A DNA stretch of 64,000 bases from an uncultured Clostridia bacterium (GCA_937892115.1 CALAUI010000001.1:62001-126000); one strand, 5' to 3'. Positions 17,918 to 25,920 are shown, counted from the stretch's first letter. Notes: generated by a model from the sequence alone, not told the origin. A program made the numbers and translations.

Positions 17918-17944
17918 AAGGGACTGCCGTTAAGACAGTCCCTT
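17918..17944 (-). terminator. Intrinsic terminator between convergent genes, stronger on the minus strand
   Basis: Stem AAGGGACTG / CAGTCCCTT with a 9-base loop. On the minus strand it is followed by a run of six T, so it best terminates the GH4 gene. On the plus strand the trailing tract (ATGTATTATT) is weaker. Confidence 0.75.
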
Positions 17945-17952
17945 ATGTATTA

Positions 17953-19281
17953 TTATTTGAATTCGGGAAGGAATGTGCCGTGAGCATCAATGAGGTCATC
18001 GACCATCTTTTTGATTGTGTCAATGTCAAGCTCGCTTCCTGTATGGGGATCAAGCATTGCCGCCTGATAAATATGTTCTTTCTTTCTTGTACGTGCTGCT
18101 TCAATTGTAAGAAGCTGAACGTTGATGTTAGTCATGTTCATTGCGGCACACTGTACGGGAAGGGGACCTACATGGCAGGGCTGAACGCCGTATCCGTTGA
18201 CTAAGCAAGGCACTTCAACACATGCTTCAGCGGGAAGATTTGTAATAAGATGGTCTGTATTGAGAACGTTTCCGCCTATCTGATAGGGCTTTGATTCGAC
18301 AATCGCTTCCATAATATGTGAAGCGTATTCGGATGATCTCTCATGAGTTTTGACACCGTTTTCAATAAGCTCGGAATATTCCTTCTTCCAGCCGTCTATC
18401 TGTTTTATGCAGCGACGGGGATATTCGTCAAGAGGAATATTGTATTTTTCAATGAGCTCCGGATATTTGCTCTTGATATAAAACATATTGTATTCAGAGT
18501 TATGTTCACTGGATTCGGTACAGTAATAGCCGAAGTTTCTGATATATTCGAGGCGTACTTTGTCATAGCAATCCTTATCATCAAGCATGTAATTATTTTT
18601 TTCAAGTCTTGACTTGATTTCGGGATAGAGATCGTTGCCGTCCTTATCCTTGATTTCGAGAAGCCATGCCATATGGTTAATGCCTGCAATAAGCTCTTTT
18701 TTACCTTCAACCTTGTCTTTCATATCTACTTCGTTGAGAAGAGTTTCGGCACAAACCTGTACGCTGTGGCAAAGACCGACAGTTTCAACTCCGGTGTATC
18801 TCTGCATATATCCGGAAAGCATTGCCATCGGATTGGTGTAGTTAAGGAAAAGAGCGTCGGGGCAGACTTCTTCCATATCTTTTGCAAAATCTTCAAGAAC
18901 GGGGATTGTCCTGAGGGCTCTCATAATACCGCCGATACCGAGCGTGTCGGCAATTGTCTGTCTGAGACCGTATTTCTTAGGCACTTCAAAGTCAATTATG
19001 GTACAGGGATCATAGAGTCCGACCTGGATTGCATTTACAACAAAGGACGCACCTCTTAATGCATCTTTTCTGTTTTCAACGCCGAGGTAACACTCGATTT
19101 TACCGTAACCGCCCATAGTCTTTCTCATTGCTTCAAGAATGACTCTGCTTTCTTCAAGTCGTTGACCGTCAATATCATAAAGAGCAAATACGCTGTCTCT
19201 CAGGGATTCAACGCACATACAGTCACCGATGACGTTTCTGGCAAATACCGTGCTTCCTGCACCCATAAATGTAATTTTCAT
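17953..19281 (-). CDS. GH4 family glycosidase, MelA-like alpha-galactosidase
   Basis: A 442-residue NAD- and Mn-dependent glycosidase of family GH4. The N-terminal Rossmann motif is MKITFMGAGSTVFA, and the metal-binding region has NYTNPMAML and GLCHSVQ. In GH4 the C-H-S motif is typical of MelA-type alpha-galactosidases, whereas 6-phospho-glycosidases usually have different residues there. GINHMAWLL holds the next ligand histidine. The mechanism is redox elimination through a 3-keto intermediate. No PTS genes are adjacent, consistent with a non-phosphorylated substrate such as melibiose, raffinose or other alpha-galactosides. It is monocistronic, with its own promoter and an 8-bp inverted repeat around it that may be an operator. 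Family firm, substrate probable. Confidence 0.85.
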   Translation of the reverse strand: MKITFMGAGSTVFARNVIGDCMCVESLRDSVFALYDIDGQRLEESRVILEAMRKTMGGYGKIECYLGVENRKDALRGASFVVNAIQVGLYDPCTIIDFEVPKKYGLRQTIADTLGIGGIMRALRTIPVLEDFAKDMEEVCPDALFLNYTNPMAMLSGYMQRYTGVETVGLCHSVQVCAETLLNEVDMKDKVEGKKELIAGINHMAWLLEIKDKDGNDLYPEIKSRLEKNNYMLDDKDCYDKVRLEYIRNFGYYCTESSEHNSEYNMFYIKSKYPELIEKYNIPLDEYPRRCIKQIDGWKKEYSELIENGVKTHERSSEYASHIMEAIVESKPYQIGGNVLNTDHLITNLPAEACVEVPCLVNGYGVQPCHVGPLPVQCAAMNMTNINVQLLTIEAARTRKKEHIYQAAMLDPHTGSELDIDTIKKMVDDLIDAHGTFLPEFK

Positions 19282-19303
19282 AGATTTACCGCCTTTTCAA
19301 TTT

Positions 19304-19342
19304 TTGTACTTCGATTATATATTAAACTACAGTAAAGTACAA
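19304..19342. promoter_or_regulatory. Candidate operator: 8-bp inverted repeat around the GH4 promoter
   Basis: TTGTACTT (19304-19311) and AAGTACAA (19335-19342) are perfect inverted copies, centre-to-centre 31 bp, about three helical turns. The right arm covers the -35 box and the left arm lies near the expected transcription start. Confidence 0.4.
19314..19342 (-). promoter_or_regulatory. Promoter of the GH4 gene
   Basis: Minus strand TTGTAC (19337-19342), 17-bp spacer, TATAAT (19314-19319), 33 bp upstream of the ATG. Confidence 0.65.
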
Positions 19343-19359
19343 GAAAAAAATGAAAGTTG

Positions 19360-19388
19360 TTGACTTGGATCAGAAACGGTGTTAAACT
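19360..19388 (+). promoter_or_regulatory. Promoter of the arsR-P1B ATPase operon
   Basis: TTGACT (19360-19365), 17-bp spacer and TAAACT (19383-19388). The expected transcription start near 19395 lies inside the palindromic operator. Confidence 0.65.
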
Positions 19389-19393
19389 ATTAG

Positions 19394-19417
19394 TGAACAA
19401 TTGAATACTTGTTCAAT
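19394..19417. promoter_or_regulatory. ArsR/SmtB-type operator palindrome
   Basis: TGAACAA-N8-TTGTTCA (19394-19415), with a second nested palindrome ATTGAA-N6-TTCAAT (19400-19417). Imperfect 12-2-12-like palindromes rich in TGAACA/TGTTCA are typical binding sites of SmtB/CzrA/CadC repressors, and the site immediately follows the -10 box, where binding would block transcription. Confidence 0.65.
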
Positions 19418-19444
19418 CGTTAATGCTTTTCGGAGGTCATATTA

Positions 19445-19798
19445 GTGAGTAATATAAAAACACGTCACGCCTGTGACGTAGATAACATTATAGAAGAACC
19501 GAATATTGAAACTCTTTATGATTTATCAGAGCTGTTCAAGGTTTTCGGAGATTCAACGAGAATCAGGATACTGACTGCACTTACTCAAAGAGAAATGTGT
19601 GTCTTGCATCTTGCCGAGCATCTTGATATGGGCTCAAGTGCTGTTTCGCATCAGTTAAGAATCCTGCGTGCTGCAGGACTTGTCCGCCCGAGGAGAGACG
19701 GAAAAACCGTTTATTATTCTCTTGACGATGAACATGTTAAGGAAATCCTTAAGGACGGGCTTGAACATGTAATTCACAAATCAACGGGGGTGAAATAA
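19445..19798 (+). CDS. ArsR/SmtB-family metal-sensing repressor (CzrA/SmtB alpha5-type site)
   Basis: A 117-residue winged-helix repressor. The helix-turn-helix reads LAEHLDMGSSAVSHQLRILR and the wing PRRDGKTVYYSL. In the C-terminal helix, DDEHVKEILKDGLEHVIH shows Asp and His spaced from a second His pair, as in the alpha5 zinc site (D-x-H...H-x2-E/H) of SmtB and CzrA. The alpha3 CxC of CadC/ArsR is not present: the corresponding region is EMCVLHL. Zinc, or zinc-like divalent metal, is therefore the expected inducer. The start is GTG, with GGAGG at 19431-19435. The gene lies one base ahead of the P1B ATPase, and the palindrome downstream of the promoter makes autoregulation very likely. Confidence 0.88.
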   Translation: MSNIKTRHACDVDNIIEEPNIETLYDLSELFKVFGDSTRIRILTALTQREMCVLHLAEHLDMGSSAVSHQLRILRAAGLVRPRRDGKTVYYSLDDEHVKEILKDGLEHVIHKSTGVK

Positions 19799-19799
19799 T

Positions 19800-21746
19800 A
19801 TGGCACATAATCATAATATAAATAATGAAAGCTCACTGCGGGATGAACGCAGAAAAAATAAATTACATAAGATACTTGATGACAATAAAAGCAATACGGA
19901 AGTAAAAATTGAGAAGATTACTCTTGTAATTTCCATTGTTCTTTTTGCTGTTTCTTTTATTCCGGGTATTAATCTTGCCAGAGATATTATCCGCTTAATA
20001 AGTATTGTTCTTGCTTCCTATCCGGCACTTGAAGACGCTGTATCTTCGCTTGTAAATAAAGAAATAGATGAGACTTTACTTATGGTTATTGCTGTTATGG
20101 CGGCAATGTTCATAGGCGAATTTCCTGAGTCGGCCGCAATTGCAATTCTTTTCAGAATCGGTGAATTGCTTGAGGATTATGCATCGTACCGCAGTATGAA
20201 ATCCATAAAATCTCTTCTTTCAATAGTAAATGATACGGCTCATCTTGTTCTTGAAGACGGCGGAACCGAAATAATTGAATCCGATGAAATCAGACCGGGA
20301 ATGAAGCTTGCGGTAATGCCACATGAAATAATACCCGTTGACGGAATAATTTACAAGGGTACTTCTTCGGTTGATACTTCTGCGCTTACGGGAGAAAGTC
20401 TTCCTTTGATTGTCGGCGCAGGTGATACCGTTTCCAGTGGCTGTGTTAACGGTTCGTCAGAAATATTTATTGAAGCAACTGCTTCAAAATACGAATCTGC
20501 AGCCGAAAGAATTATTTCTATGGTTTCCGATGCTGCAGAGAAGAAGGGAAAAACAGAATCCCTTGTTACAGTGTTTGCAAAATATTATACACCGACTGTT
20601 ATTGTTGCCGCTTTTGCAGTTGCTATACTCGGCTCACTCGTTACAAAGGATTTCAGAACGTGGCTGCATAATGCTATCGTAGTTCTTATGGCATCTTGCC
20701 CCTGTGCTATTGTAATCAGTGTTCCTCTTTCTTTTCTTACCTCTATGGGTGCCTGCGCAAAAAACGGAATGATTATTAAAGGCGGCAATTATATTGAATC
20801 AATCGCCGCCGCAAATACAGTTGTTTTTGATAAGACAGGTACGCTTACAACAGATACGCCCATCGTCGGAGACGTCTTTGCAGTTCCCGGTTACAGTGAG
20901 GATGACGTATTGAAAATTGCTGCAAAATGTGAATTCAGGTCAACTCATCCGATTGCAAAGGCAATTGTTGCTTCTGCGAGTGTTTGTGATGATGAAGGTA
21001 TATCCGATTATACGGAAATTGCCGGCGGCGGAGTAAGTGTCAGTTTGGCTGAGGGCAAAGCTGTCTGCGGTGGAAATAAGCTGATGGCTGAATACGGAAT
21101 ATCAATTGAAAGACTTCCGGAAGCCCCGGTTTACGTTGCACTGAATAATTCGGTAATCGGCTGTCTCAATATAGTAAACCCAATAAGATCTACCGCAAAA
21201 GAACTTGCTACATCGTTGAGAAAGCTCGGAATGGATAAGCTTGTTATGCTTACCGGCGATAAAAAAGCAAATGCCGAAAAAATCTGCAGGGAGCTTTCAT
21301 TTGATGAATGTAAATATGAATTGCTCCCCGAAAACAAATTATCCGCCCTTGAAAAGCTCAAGAGCGGTGAAAATAAAGTTATTTATATCGGCGACGGCAT
21401 AAACGATGCACCTGTTCTTGCAGCCGCCGATACGGGAATTGCAATGGGACTGGGAACTCAGGCGGCATGTGAAGCTGCCGACGTTATTCTTACGGACGGG
21501 AATCTTATGAGAATAGCCGATACGGTAAAGCACAGCAGACGCACCGTCAAAAATGTAAAAATAAATATTATCTTTTCATTGGTTGTAAAGTTTGCTGTTA
21601 TTATACTCGGTATATTAAGTCTTGCTCCTACGTGGCTTGCTGTTCTTGCAGATGTAGGCACAATGATTATATGTGTAATAAATTCATCAAGACTTCTCAG
21701 AATTCATCGCATGGCAAACAGTGTTACTGCGGATAAAACAATCTGA
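19800..21746 (+). CDS. P1B-type heavy-metal translocating ATPase (Zn/Cd/Pb type), no HMA domain
   Basis: A 648-residue P-type ATPase. It has paired N-terminal spans, the actuator motif TGES, the metal-binding helix motif CPC at about residues 300-302, the phosphorylation site DKTGTLT at about 344, the HP locus (THPIAKA) and GDGINDAPVLAAADTGIAMG at about 531. The combination CPC plus a matching late helix is typical of P1B-2 zinc/cadmium/lead exporters (CadA/ZntA). The usual N-terminal HMA domain with GMDCxxC is missing; instead there is a short histidine/asparagine-containing tail (MAHNHNINNES). It is co-transcribed with the ArsR repressor one base upstream and should export surplus zinc or toxic divalent metals. 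Its 3' end overlaps the convergent MraY-like gene by 43 bases. Confidence 0.92.
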   Translation: MAHNHNINNESSLRDERRKNKLHKILDDNKSNTEVKIEKITLVISIVLFAVSFIPGINLARDIIRLISIVLASYPALEDAVSSLVNKEIDETLLMVIAVMAAMFIGEFPESAAIAILFRIGELLEDYASYRSMKSIKSLLSIVNDTAHLVLEDGGTEIIESDEIRPGMKLAVMPHEIIPVDGIIYKGTSSVDTSALTGESLPLIVGAGDTVSSGCVNGSSEIFIEATASKYESAAERIISMVSDAAEKKGKTESLVTVFAKYYTPTVIVAAFAVAILGSLVTKDFRTWLHNAIVVLMASCPCAIVISVPLSFLTSMGACAKNGMIIKGGNYIESIAAANTVVFDKTGTLTTDTPIVGDVFAVPGYSEDDVLKIAAKCEFRSTHPIAKAIVASASVCDDEGISDYTEIAGGGVSVSLAEGKAVCGGNKLMAEYGISIERLPEAPVYVALNNSVIGCLNIVNPIRSTAKELATSLRKLGMDKLVMLTGDKKANAEKICRELSFDECKYELLPENKLSALEKLKSGENKVIYIGDGINDAPVLAAADTGIAMGLGTQAACEAADVILTDGNLMRIADTVKHSRRTVKNVKINIIFSLVVKFAVIILGILSLAPTWLAVLADVGTMIICVINSSRLLRIHRMANSVTADKTI

Positions 21747-22663
21747 ATTATTACGAATCTGTATATTACCTGAGTATTTGACCATCCGATGTTCTTCCTG
21801 AAATGATCGTGAAGAGGAGTGCGGATTTTCTTCATTACGTTCAGGTGAAGGAATCTGATCATTGATACCTTTGCAATGCCGATAAGTCCGTCAAGGCAAA
21901 CCATAAAGCAAAGAGGAATAACCAGAAGAATGTTTCCTGTTTTCATAATGAGAATCGCAAGGAAAAGACCCAGTGCTCTTGAACCTGCATCACCCATCAT
22001 CATGGTGCTGGGCTCTGAATTCTTCCATAAGTAGGGGAGAAGTGTAAGGACCATAAGAGCTACAAGAGTAACCATATTCTTGTCGGAATTTCTTATGAGA
22101 ATTGCAGCAGCTGCCGAAATAAAAGAAACTGATGCAAGTACGGATGAAAAGCCGTCTATACCGTCACTGCAGTTAACCGCGTTTATCAGCATCCAGACGA
22201 GAACCGCACAAAGTATACCGAATATTACGGCGGGAACTTTGCAGCTCAAGCCAACGAAATGAAGCTCGGTCATGCCGGGATTGAAAATGATAAATACTGC
22301 TGCAGTACCTGCAGATATTATTAAATCAAGAAGACCTTTTTTGTATTCGTTCCACGGAGTTTCCGAACGGTCATCAAGATATCCGGTCAACATTCCGAAG
22401 AAAAGAAGAGCGTAATACAGAGCATATTCAATACTGACCTTGACAAAAAGCAAAGAACATACTATAAATGAGATAACAAAAACAATACCCGCGCCCCTGA
22501 TTTTGCCTGCGGATTTCTTCCCGTCAACAGCAAATTCTCTTCCCTGATCTTTGGGAAGCTTTGATGCGAATATTTTAAGTAATAATGCACAGAGCACAGG
22601 TGTTACTATGGCGGCAATAATTCCGAGCCATTTTGATTCAAACGGTAAAATATCAACTAACAT
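21704..22663 (-). CDS. MraY-like phospho-sugar transferase (glycosyltransferase family 4), divergent
   Basis: A 319-residue polytopic membrane protein of the polyprenyl-phosphate N-acetylhexosamine-1-phosphate transferase superfamily. It has GYLDDR (the DD motif that binds magnesium and the lipid), NAVNCSDGIDGFSS (NxxNxxDGxDG, catalytic aspartate), MMGDAGSRALG and TPLHDHFRKNIGWSNTQVIYRF. The last block matches the MraY signature PLHHHFE..GW.E.QVV.RF, so the protein is closer to MraY than to WecA/TagO. Two departures are visible: the HHH motif reads HDH, and MGDTGS reads MGDAGS. It may be the cell's MraY outside the dcw cluster or a paralogue with another nucleotide-sugar donor. It has its own promoter and ribosome site (GAGGAGG), and its 3' end overlaps that of the metal ATPase gene. 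Confidence 0.82.
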   Translation of the reverse strand: MLVDILPFESKWLGIIAAIVTPVLCALLLKIFASKLPKDQGREFAVDGKKSAGKIRGAGIVFVISFIVCSLLFVKVSIEYALYYALLFFGMLTGYLDDRSETPWNEYKKGLLDLIISAGTAAVFIIFNPGMTELHFVGLSCKVPAVIFGILCAVLVWMLINAVNCSDGIDGFSSVLASVSFISAAAAILIRNSDKNMVTLVALMVLTLLPYLWKNSEPSTMMMGDAGSRALGLFLAILIMKTGNILLVIPLCFMVCLDGLIGIAKVSMIRFLHLNVMKKIRTPLHDHFRKNIGWSNTQVIYRFVIIQIVLSAVTLFAMR

Positions 22664-22692
22664 ACCGGGACCTCCTCAATATTAACGCAAAA

Positions 22693-22721
22693 AATATAAC
22701 ACAGTTTAGTACCGTTTTCAA
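22693..22721 (-). promoter_or_regulatory. Promoter of the MraY-like gene
   Basis: Minus strand TTGAAA (22716-22721), 17-bp spacer, TATATT (22693-22698), 30 bp upstream of the ATG. Confidence 0.65.
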
Positions 22722-22751
22722 GATTAAATTAAATGAAACGAGGACAATGTT

Positions 22752-23324
22752 ATGCCTAAACGTACTAAAATAATGATAATCAAGTCCTTTGAGCTGTTGC
22801 TTAAAAAGAGAAAATATGAAAGCATTTCGGTAAAACAGATTGTTGAATCCTGCGATATTAACCGTAAAACATTTTATTATTATTTCCGTGATATTGATGA
22901 CCTTCTTGTTGAAACCTTTGATTATGAAATTCTTACTTTCTATCAATCATTACCTGAAGGAATAACGATCAGCGAGGGTCTTGATTTATTTTTCGGCTTT
23001 ATTGAAGAAAACAAAGATATTATTTATCATATTTCAAATTCAGAGGGCCTTGAAAACCTTGAGAACCATTTTTACAGGACACTGTATAATTTTGCGAATA
23101 AGGATATTATAAGAAGAGCTAAAAATCATAAGCTGACCGAAAATCAGATAGATGTTATTTCAAATATTTTTGTTCATACCATTACCGGGTTTGTTGTTCA
23201 ATGGCTTAATGAAGGAATGAAAACCGACCCAATGGAATTTCTCAGAGGTTTATCTAAGATTATTGAAGGTACTTTGACTTTAATGATGAATAACTGTGAT
23301 AAAATAAATGGGACAGAATTGTGA
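22752..23324 (+). CDS. TetR/AcrR-family transcriptional regulator
   Basis: A 190-residue regulator. The N-terminal DNA-binding domain shows the TetR pattern: a first helix (TKIMIIKSFELLLKKRKYE), ISVKQIVESCDINRKTFYYYFRDIDDLL as the helix-turn-helix with the hallmark T-F-Y-Y-Y-F, then an all-helical ligand domain. The C-terminal half (FIEENKDIIYHISNSEGL...FVVQWLNEGMKTDP) resembles the TetR_C domain of DhaS-like and other Firmicutes regulators, in which the ligand is often unknown. It is divergent from the MraY-like gene with 88 bases between starts. SD GAGGA precedes the ATG. The last codons form the left arm of the terminator, so the gene ends its transcript. Confidence 0.85.
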   Translation: MPKRTKIMIIKSFELLLKKRKYESISVKQIVESCDINRKTFYYYFRDIDDLLVETFDYEILTFYQSLPEGITISEGLDLFFGFIEENKDIIYHISNSEGLENLENHFYRTLYNFANKDIIRRAKNHKLTENQIDVISNIFVHTITGFVVQWLNEGMKTDPMEFLRGLSKIIEGTLTLMMNNCDKINGTEL

Positions 23325-23340
23325 AACTGTCCCATTTTTT
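23306..23340 (+). terminator. Intrinsic terminator overlapping the 3' end of the TetR gene
   Basis: Stem AAATGGGACAG / CTGTCCCATTT followed by T-run. The stop codon TGA (23322-23324) is in the loop, and the 5' arm is coding. Confidence 0.88.
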
Positions 23341-23344
23341 CTCA

Positions 23345-23497
23345 TATTACATTTTTTGCCCCTACATTTTGGATGTAATTGCGAATAAAATAAACTCAGA
23401 TGTGTGCACGGTTATTCTTGAATTAAAGTTTAACCGCAGCGTTGGGGATAAAATGTGCTTTATGGCAGAGCAGTTTCTTTCGGGAAACTGCTTTTTG
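23345..23497 (+). other. Non-coding stretch with several possible stems ending in a terminator
   Basis: Between two terminators, this gap holds complementary pairs ATTACA/TGTAAT (23346-23351, 23374-23379), CGGTTA/TAACCG (23409-23414, 23431-23436) and ATAAA/TTTAT (23448-23452, 23459-23463), followed by the terminator at 23469. No known riboswitch pattern or promoter is recognised. It may be a small RNA or chance pairing. Confidence 0.25.
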
Positions 23498-23500
23498 CTT
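23469..23500 (+). terminator. Intrinsic terminator-like hairpin in the intergenic region
   Basis: Stem AGCAGTTTC / GAAACTGCT with a 6-base loop and a run of five T. It lies 100 bases upstream of the next gene and downstream of no recognised gene other than tetR, which has its own terminator. Confidence 0.7.
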
Positions 23501-23524
23501 TTTGATACAATTTTATGACTTTTA

Positions 23525-23553
23525 TTGACTAAAGTTTTCATTTATAGTAATAT
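23525..23553 (+). promoter_or_regulatory. Promoter of the lipoprotein-GH2-DUF3798 gene run
   Basis: TTGACT (23525-23530), 17-bp spacer, TAATAT (23548-23553), shortly before the ribosome site AAAGGTGG. Confidence 0.65.
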
Positions 23554-23576
23554 GTTATATAAAGGTGGTGTACAGA

Positions 23577-24137
23577 TTGAAAAAAATTATTGCTTTTGTA
23601 CTGTGCTTTGCTATTGTATTTTTATTTGCCGGGTGTAAAGCAGATGAGCTGAGACCCGAAGAATATATCAGCGAAGCAGCATTAACGCAGTGCCGTATAA
23701 GGGTTATGGCCAATCAGAGGTTTTATAACGACGTTTTTGTACTCGGTCACCTTAGAGTAGATGAAAGCAAAAAATTTGATAAAGACGGCAAAACGTACGC
23801 ACCTGTTGATGATTTATATCACACTTATCAGGAACTCAAGGACGATCTGAGTCAGACCTATACCTTCGAATGTGTTGACAGTATTCTTTCGACCTATGAT
23901 TTTTATAAAGACATTGACGGAAAGCTGTGCTTTGATTTGTCCTGCTCGGATAAAATCAAAAAAGGTACAAAATATGTTCTCGGTGATAAGCATGAGCCGG
24001 AACTTGAAGGAACAGACGGAAACGTATACGAGATTGAGTTTTATTTTGTATGCGGTAAAAAAGATGAAATGCATACCTTTGAATTTGTTAAGGTGGATTC
24101 GGCATACCTTTTGAAGGAACTTACTCAGGTACATTGA
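23577..24137 (+). CDS. Hypothetical lipoprotein
   Basis: A 186-residue protein with a signal peptide MKKIIAFVLCFAIVFLF and lipobox (FAGC), so it is probably anchored outside the membrane. The mature part is hydrophilic and contains a likely extended segment (KTYAPVDDLYHTYQELKDDL). I recognise no family. The start is chosen as TTG at 23577, with AAAGGTGG 8-9 bases upstream; a GTG at 23565 would lie within that ribosome site. It is the first gene after a clear promoter and precedes the GH2 enzyme by 23 bases, so it may be co-expressed with glycan-degrading genes, but nothing in the sequence proves a glycan-binding role. Confidence 0.7.
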   Translation: MKKIIAFVLCFAIVFLFAGCKADELRPEEYISEAALTQCRIRVMANQRFYNDVFVLGHLRVDESKKFDKDGKTYAPVDDLYHTYQELKDDLSQTYTFECVDSILSTYDFYKDIDGKLCFDLSCSDKIKKGTKYVLGDKHEPELEGTDGNVYEIEFYFVCGKKDEMHTFEFVKVDSAYLLKELTQVH

Positions 24138-24160
24138 ATTAGCAGAACGGAGCGATAATT

Positions 24161-25903
24161 ATGCATGATCTGAAAACGACATGGTACGATAAAGTTGACA
24201 GAAACTGTCCTCTTTCCGAGTATCCCAGACCGCAGTTTGAGAGAAAGGACTGGATGTGTCTTAACGGACAATATGATTATTCCATCTTACCCGAAAGTGC
24301 CGGTATGCCCGAAAAGTATGAGGGTAAAATCCTTGTTCCTTTTGCTGTTGAAAGTGAACTGTCGGGAGTCGGAAGACCGCTTAAGTCCAATGAAAGACTT
24401 TGGTATCACCGTACGTTCACTCTTGATGACAGTTTTATCGGGAAAAGGACAATACTTCATTTCTGCTCGGTTGACTGGCAATGCACCGTGTGGATTAACG
24501 GTAACGAAGTCGGCTCTCATACCGGCGGTTATAATCCGTTTGAATTTGATATTACAGATTTGCTTAATGAAGGCGAAAATGAACTTGTGGTTAAAGTCTT
24601 TGATCCTACCGACGACGGTCATCAGCAAAGAGGAAAACAAGCTCTTAAACCGTTTGGATTCTGGTATACCGCTACTTCCGGTATATGGCAGTCAGTATGG
24701 CTTGAGCCCGTAAGTGAAAACAGAATTGATTCGGTTCGTCTTACTCCCGATATTGACAGAAAAGTAATTTCCGTTGATGCAAAGCTTATCGGTGAAGGCA
24801 GGCTTTCCGCGACCGTCTATGATGCCGATAATGTTATATTTGAAGGCGAAATTGATTCTAAAGCGGACATTTCAATCCCGGATGTAAAACTCTGGAGTCC
24901 CGAGTCACCTTTCCTTTATACAATCATATTCAGATTTGCAGACGATGAGGTTTCTTCATATTTCGGTATGAGAAAGTATTCAATTGTCAGGGACGACAAA
25001 GGTATTCTCAGACTCGGACTTAACAATAAACCGTACTTCCAAAGAGGATTGCTTGATCAGGGCTATTGGCCCGAAAGTCAGCTTACCGCCCCCACTGATG
25101 AAGCTATGATTTTTGATATATCCGAGATGAAGCGCCTCGGATTCAATATGCTTCGTAAACACATAAAGGAAGAACCTCTCAGATGGTACTATCACTGTGA
25201 CCGGCTCGGAATGCTTGTCTGGCAGGATATGATAAGCGGCGGTAAAGCACTTAATCTCATATATGCCGGTGCATTTCCCAACATAAACGTCCACGTCAAA
25301 GATAATCAGTATAAAGTTTTCCATAGAGATTTGTCTGAGTGGAGAGATGAATTCAAGGAAGAACTGAACGGACTTATTGATAATCTGTATAACTGTGTTT
25401 CGGTTTGCTGCTGGGTTCCTTTCAATGAAGGGTGGGGTCAGTTTGATGCAAAAGAAATAGGTGAGTGGATTAAAAAATACGACCCTTCACGATTCGTAGA
25501 CCACGCAAGCGGCTGGCACGATCAGAAAGGCCCCGATTTCAAGAGCATACATAAGTATGTATTTCCTATTCACGCACCGACAGCGTTCAGAACTATGGAC
25601 AGACCTGTTGTCCTGAGTGAGTATGGCGGATATCAGAATTCTGTTGACGGCCATTTGTGGCAATTGGGAAAGACCTTCGGATTATATCTTAAGTATAAAG
25701 ATAAAGCATCCCTTTCTTCTCATTATGAAGATCTTCATTTCAAGCAGGTTATTCCTCTTGTACCCAAGTGCCTTTGCGCTACGGTTTATACTCAGGTGAG
25801 CGACGTTGAATGTGAGCTGAACGGAATATATACTTATGATCGCAAGGTACTGAAAATCGATGAAAATGTTCTTAAAAAAGTGAATTCGGCTTTGACATTC
25901 TGA
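24161..25903 (+). CDS. GH2 family beta-glycosidase (beta-galactosidase/glucuronidase-like)
   Basis: A 580-residue glycoside hydrolase of family 2. The N-terminal jelly-roll sugar-binding domain (about 10-190) includes WYHRTFTL, VWINGNEVGSHTGGYNPFEFDIT and the FWYTATSGIWQSVWLE motif. A short immunoglobulin-like domain follows (about 195-275), then the TIM barrel beginning with GMRKYSIVRDDKGI. The acid/base glutamate is in CCWVPFNEGWGQ (about residue 424), and the nucleophile is probably in VVLSEYGGYQ (about 487). There is no signal peptide, so it acts on imported oligosaccharides. Specificity within GH2 (galactoside, glucuronide, mannoside) cannot be decided; the short 'NEGW' form differs from classic LacZ. 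It lies between two lipoprotein genes on the same strand. Confidence 0.9.
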   Translation: MHDLKTTWYDKVDRNCPLSEYPRPQFERKDWMCLNGQYDYSILPESAGMPEKYEGKILVPFAVESELSGVGRPLKSNERLWYHRTFTLDDSFIGKRTILHFCSVDWQCTVWINGNEVGSHTGGYNPFEFDITDLLNEGENELVVKVFDPTDDGHQQRGKQALKPFGFWYTATSGIWQSVWLEPVSENRIDSVRLTPDIDRKVISVDAKLIGEGRLSATVYDADNVIFEGEIDSKADISIPDVKLWSPESPFLYTIIFRFADDEVSSYFGMRKYSIVRDDKGILRLGLNNKPYFQRGLLDQGYWPESQLTAPTDEAMIFDISEMKRLGFNMLRKHIKEEPLRWYYHCDRLGMLVWQDMISGGKALNLIYAGAFPNINVHVKDNQYKVFHRDLSEWRDEFKEELNGLIDNLYNCVSVCCWVPFNEGWGQFDAKEIGEWIKKYDPSRFVDHASGWHDQKGPDFKSIHKYVFPIHAPTAFRTMDRPVVLSEYGGYQNSVDGHLWQLGKTFGLYLKYKDKASLSSHYEDLHFKQVIPLVPKCLCATVYTQVSDVECELNGIYTYDRKVLKIDENVLKKVNSALTF

Positions 25904-25920
25904 TGAATGGAGTGTTTGTT

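Noticed and set aside
23321..23518. 65-residue reading frame downstream of tetR
   Set aside because: It begins inside the tetR terminator loop and ends within a second terminator; no ribosome site, no recognisable composition.
24195..24713. 172-residue alternative frame within the GH2 gene
   Set aside because: It lies completely inside a convincing GH2 coding sequence and has no family features or ribosome site.
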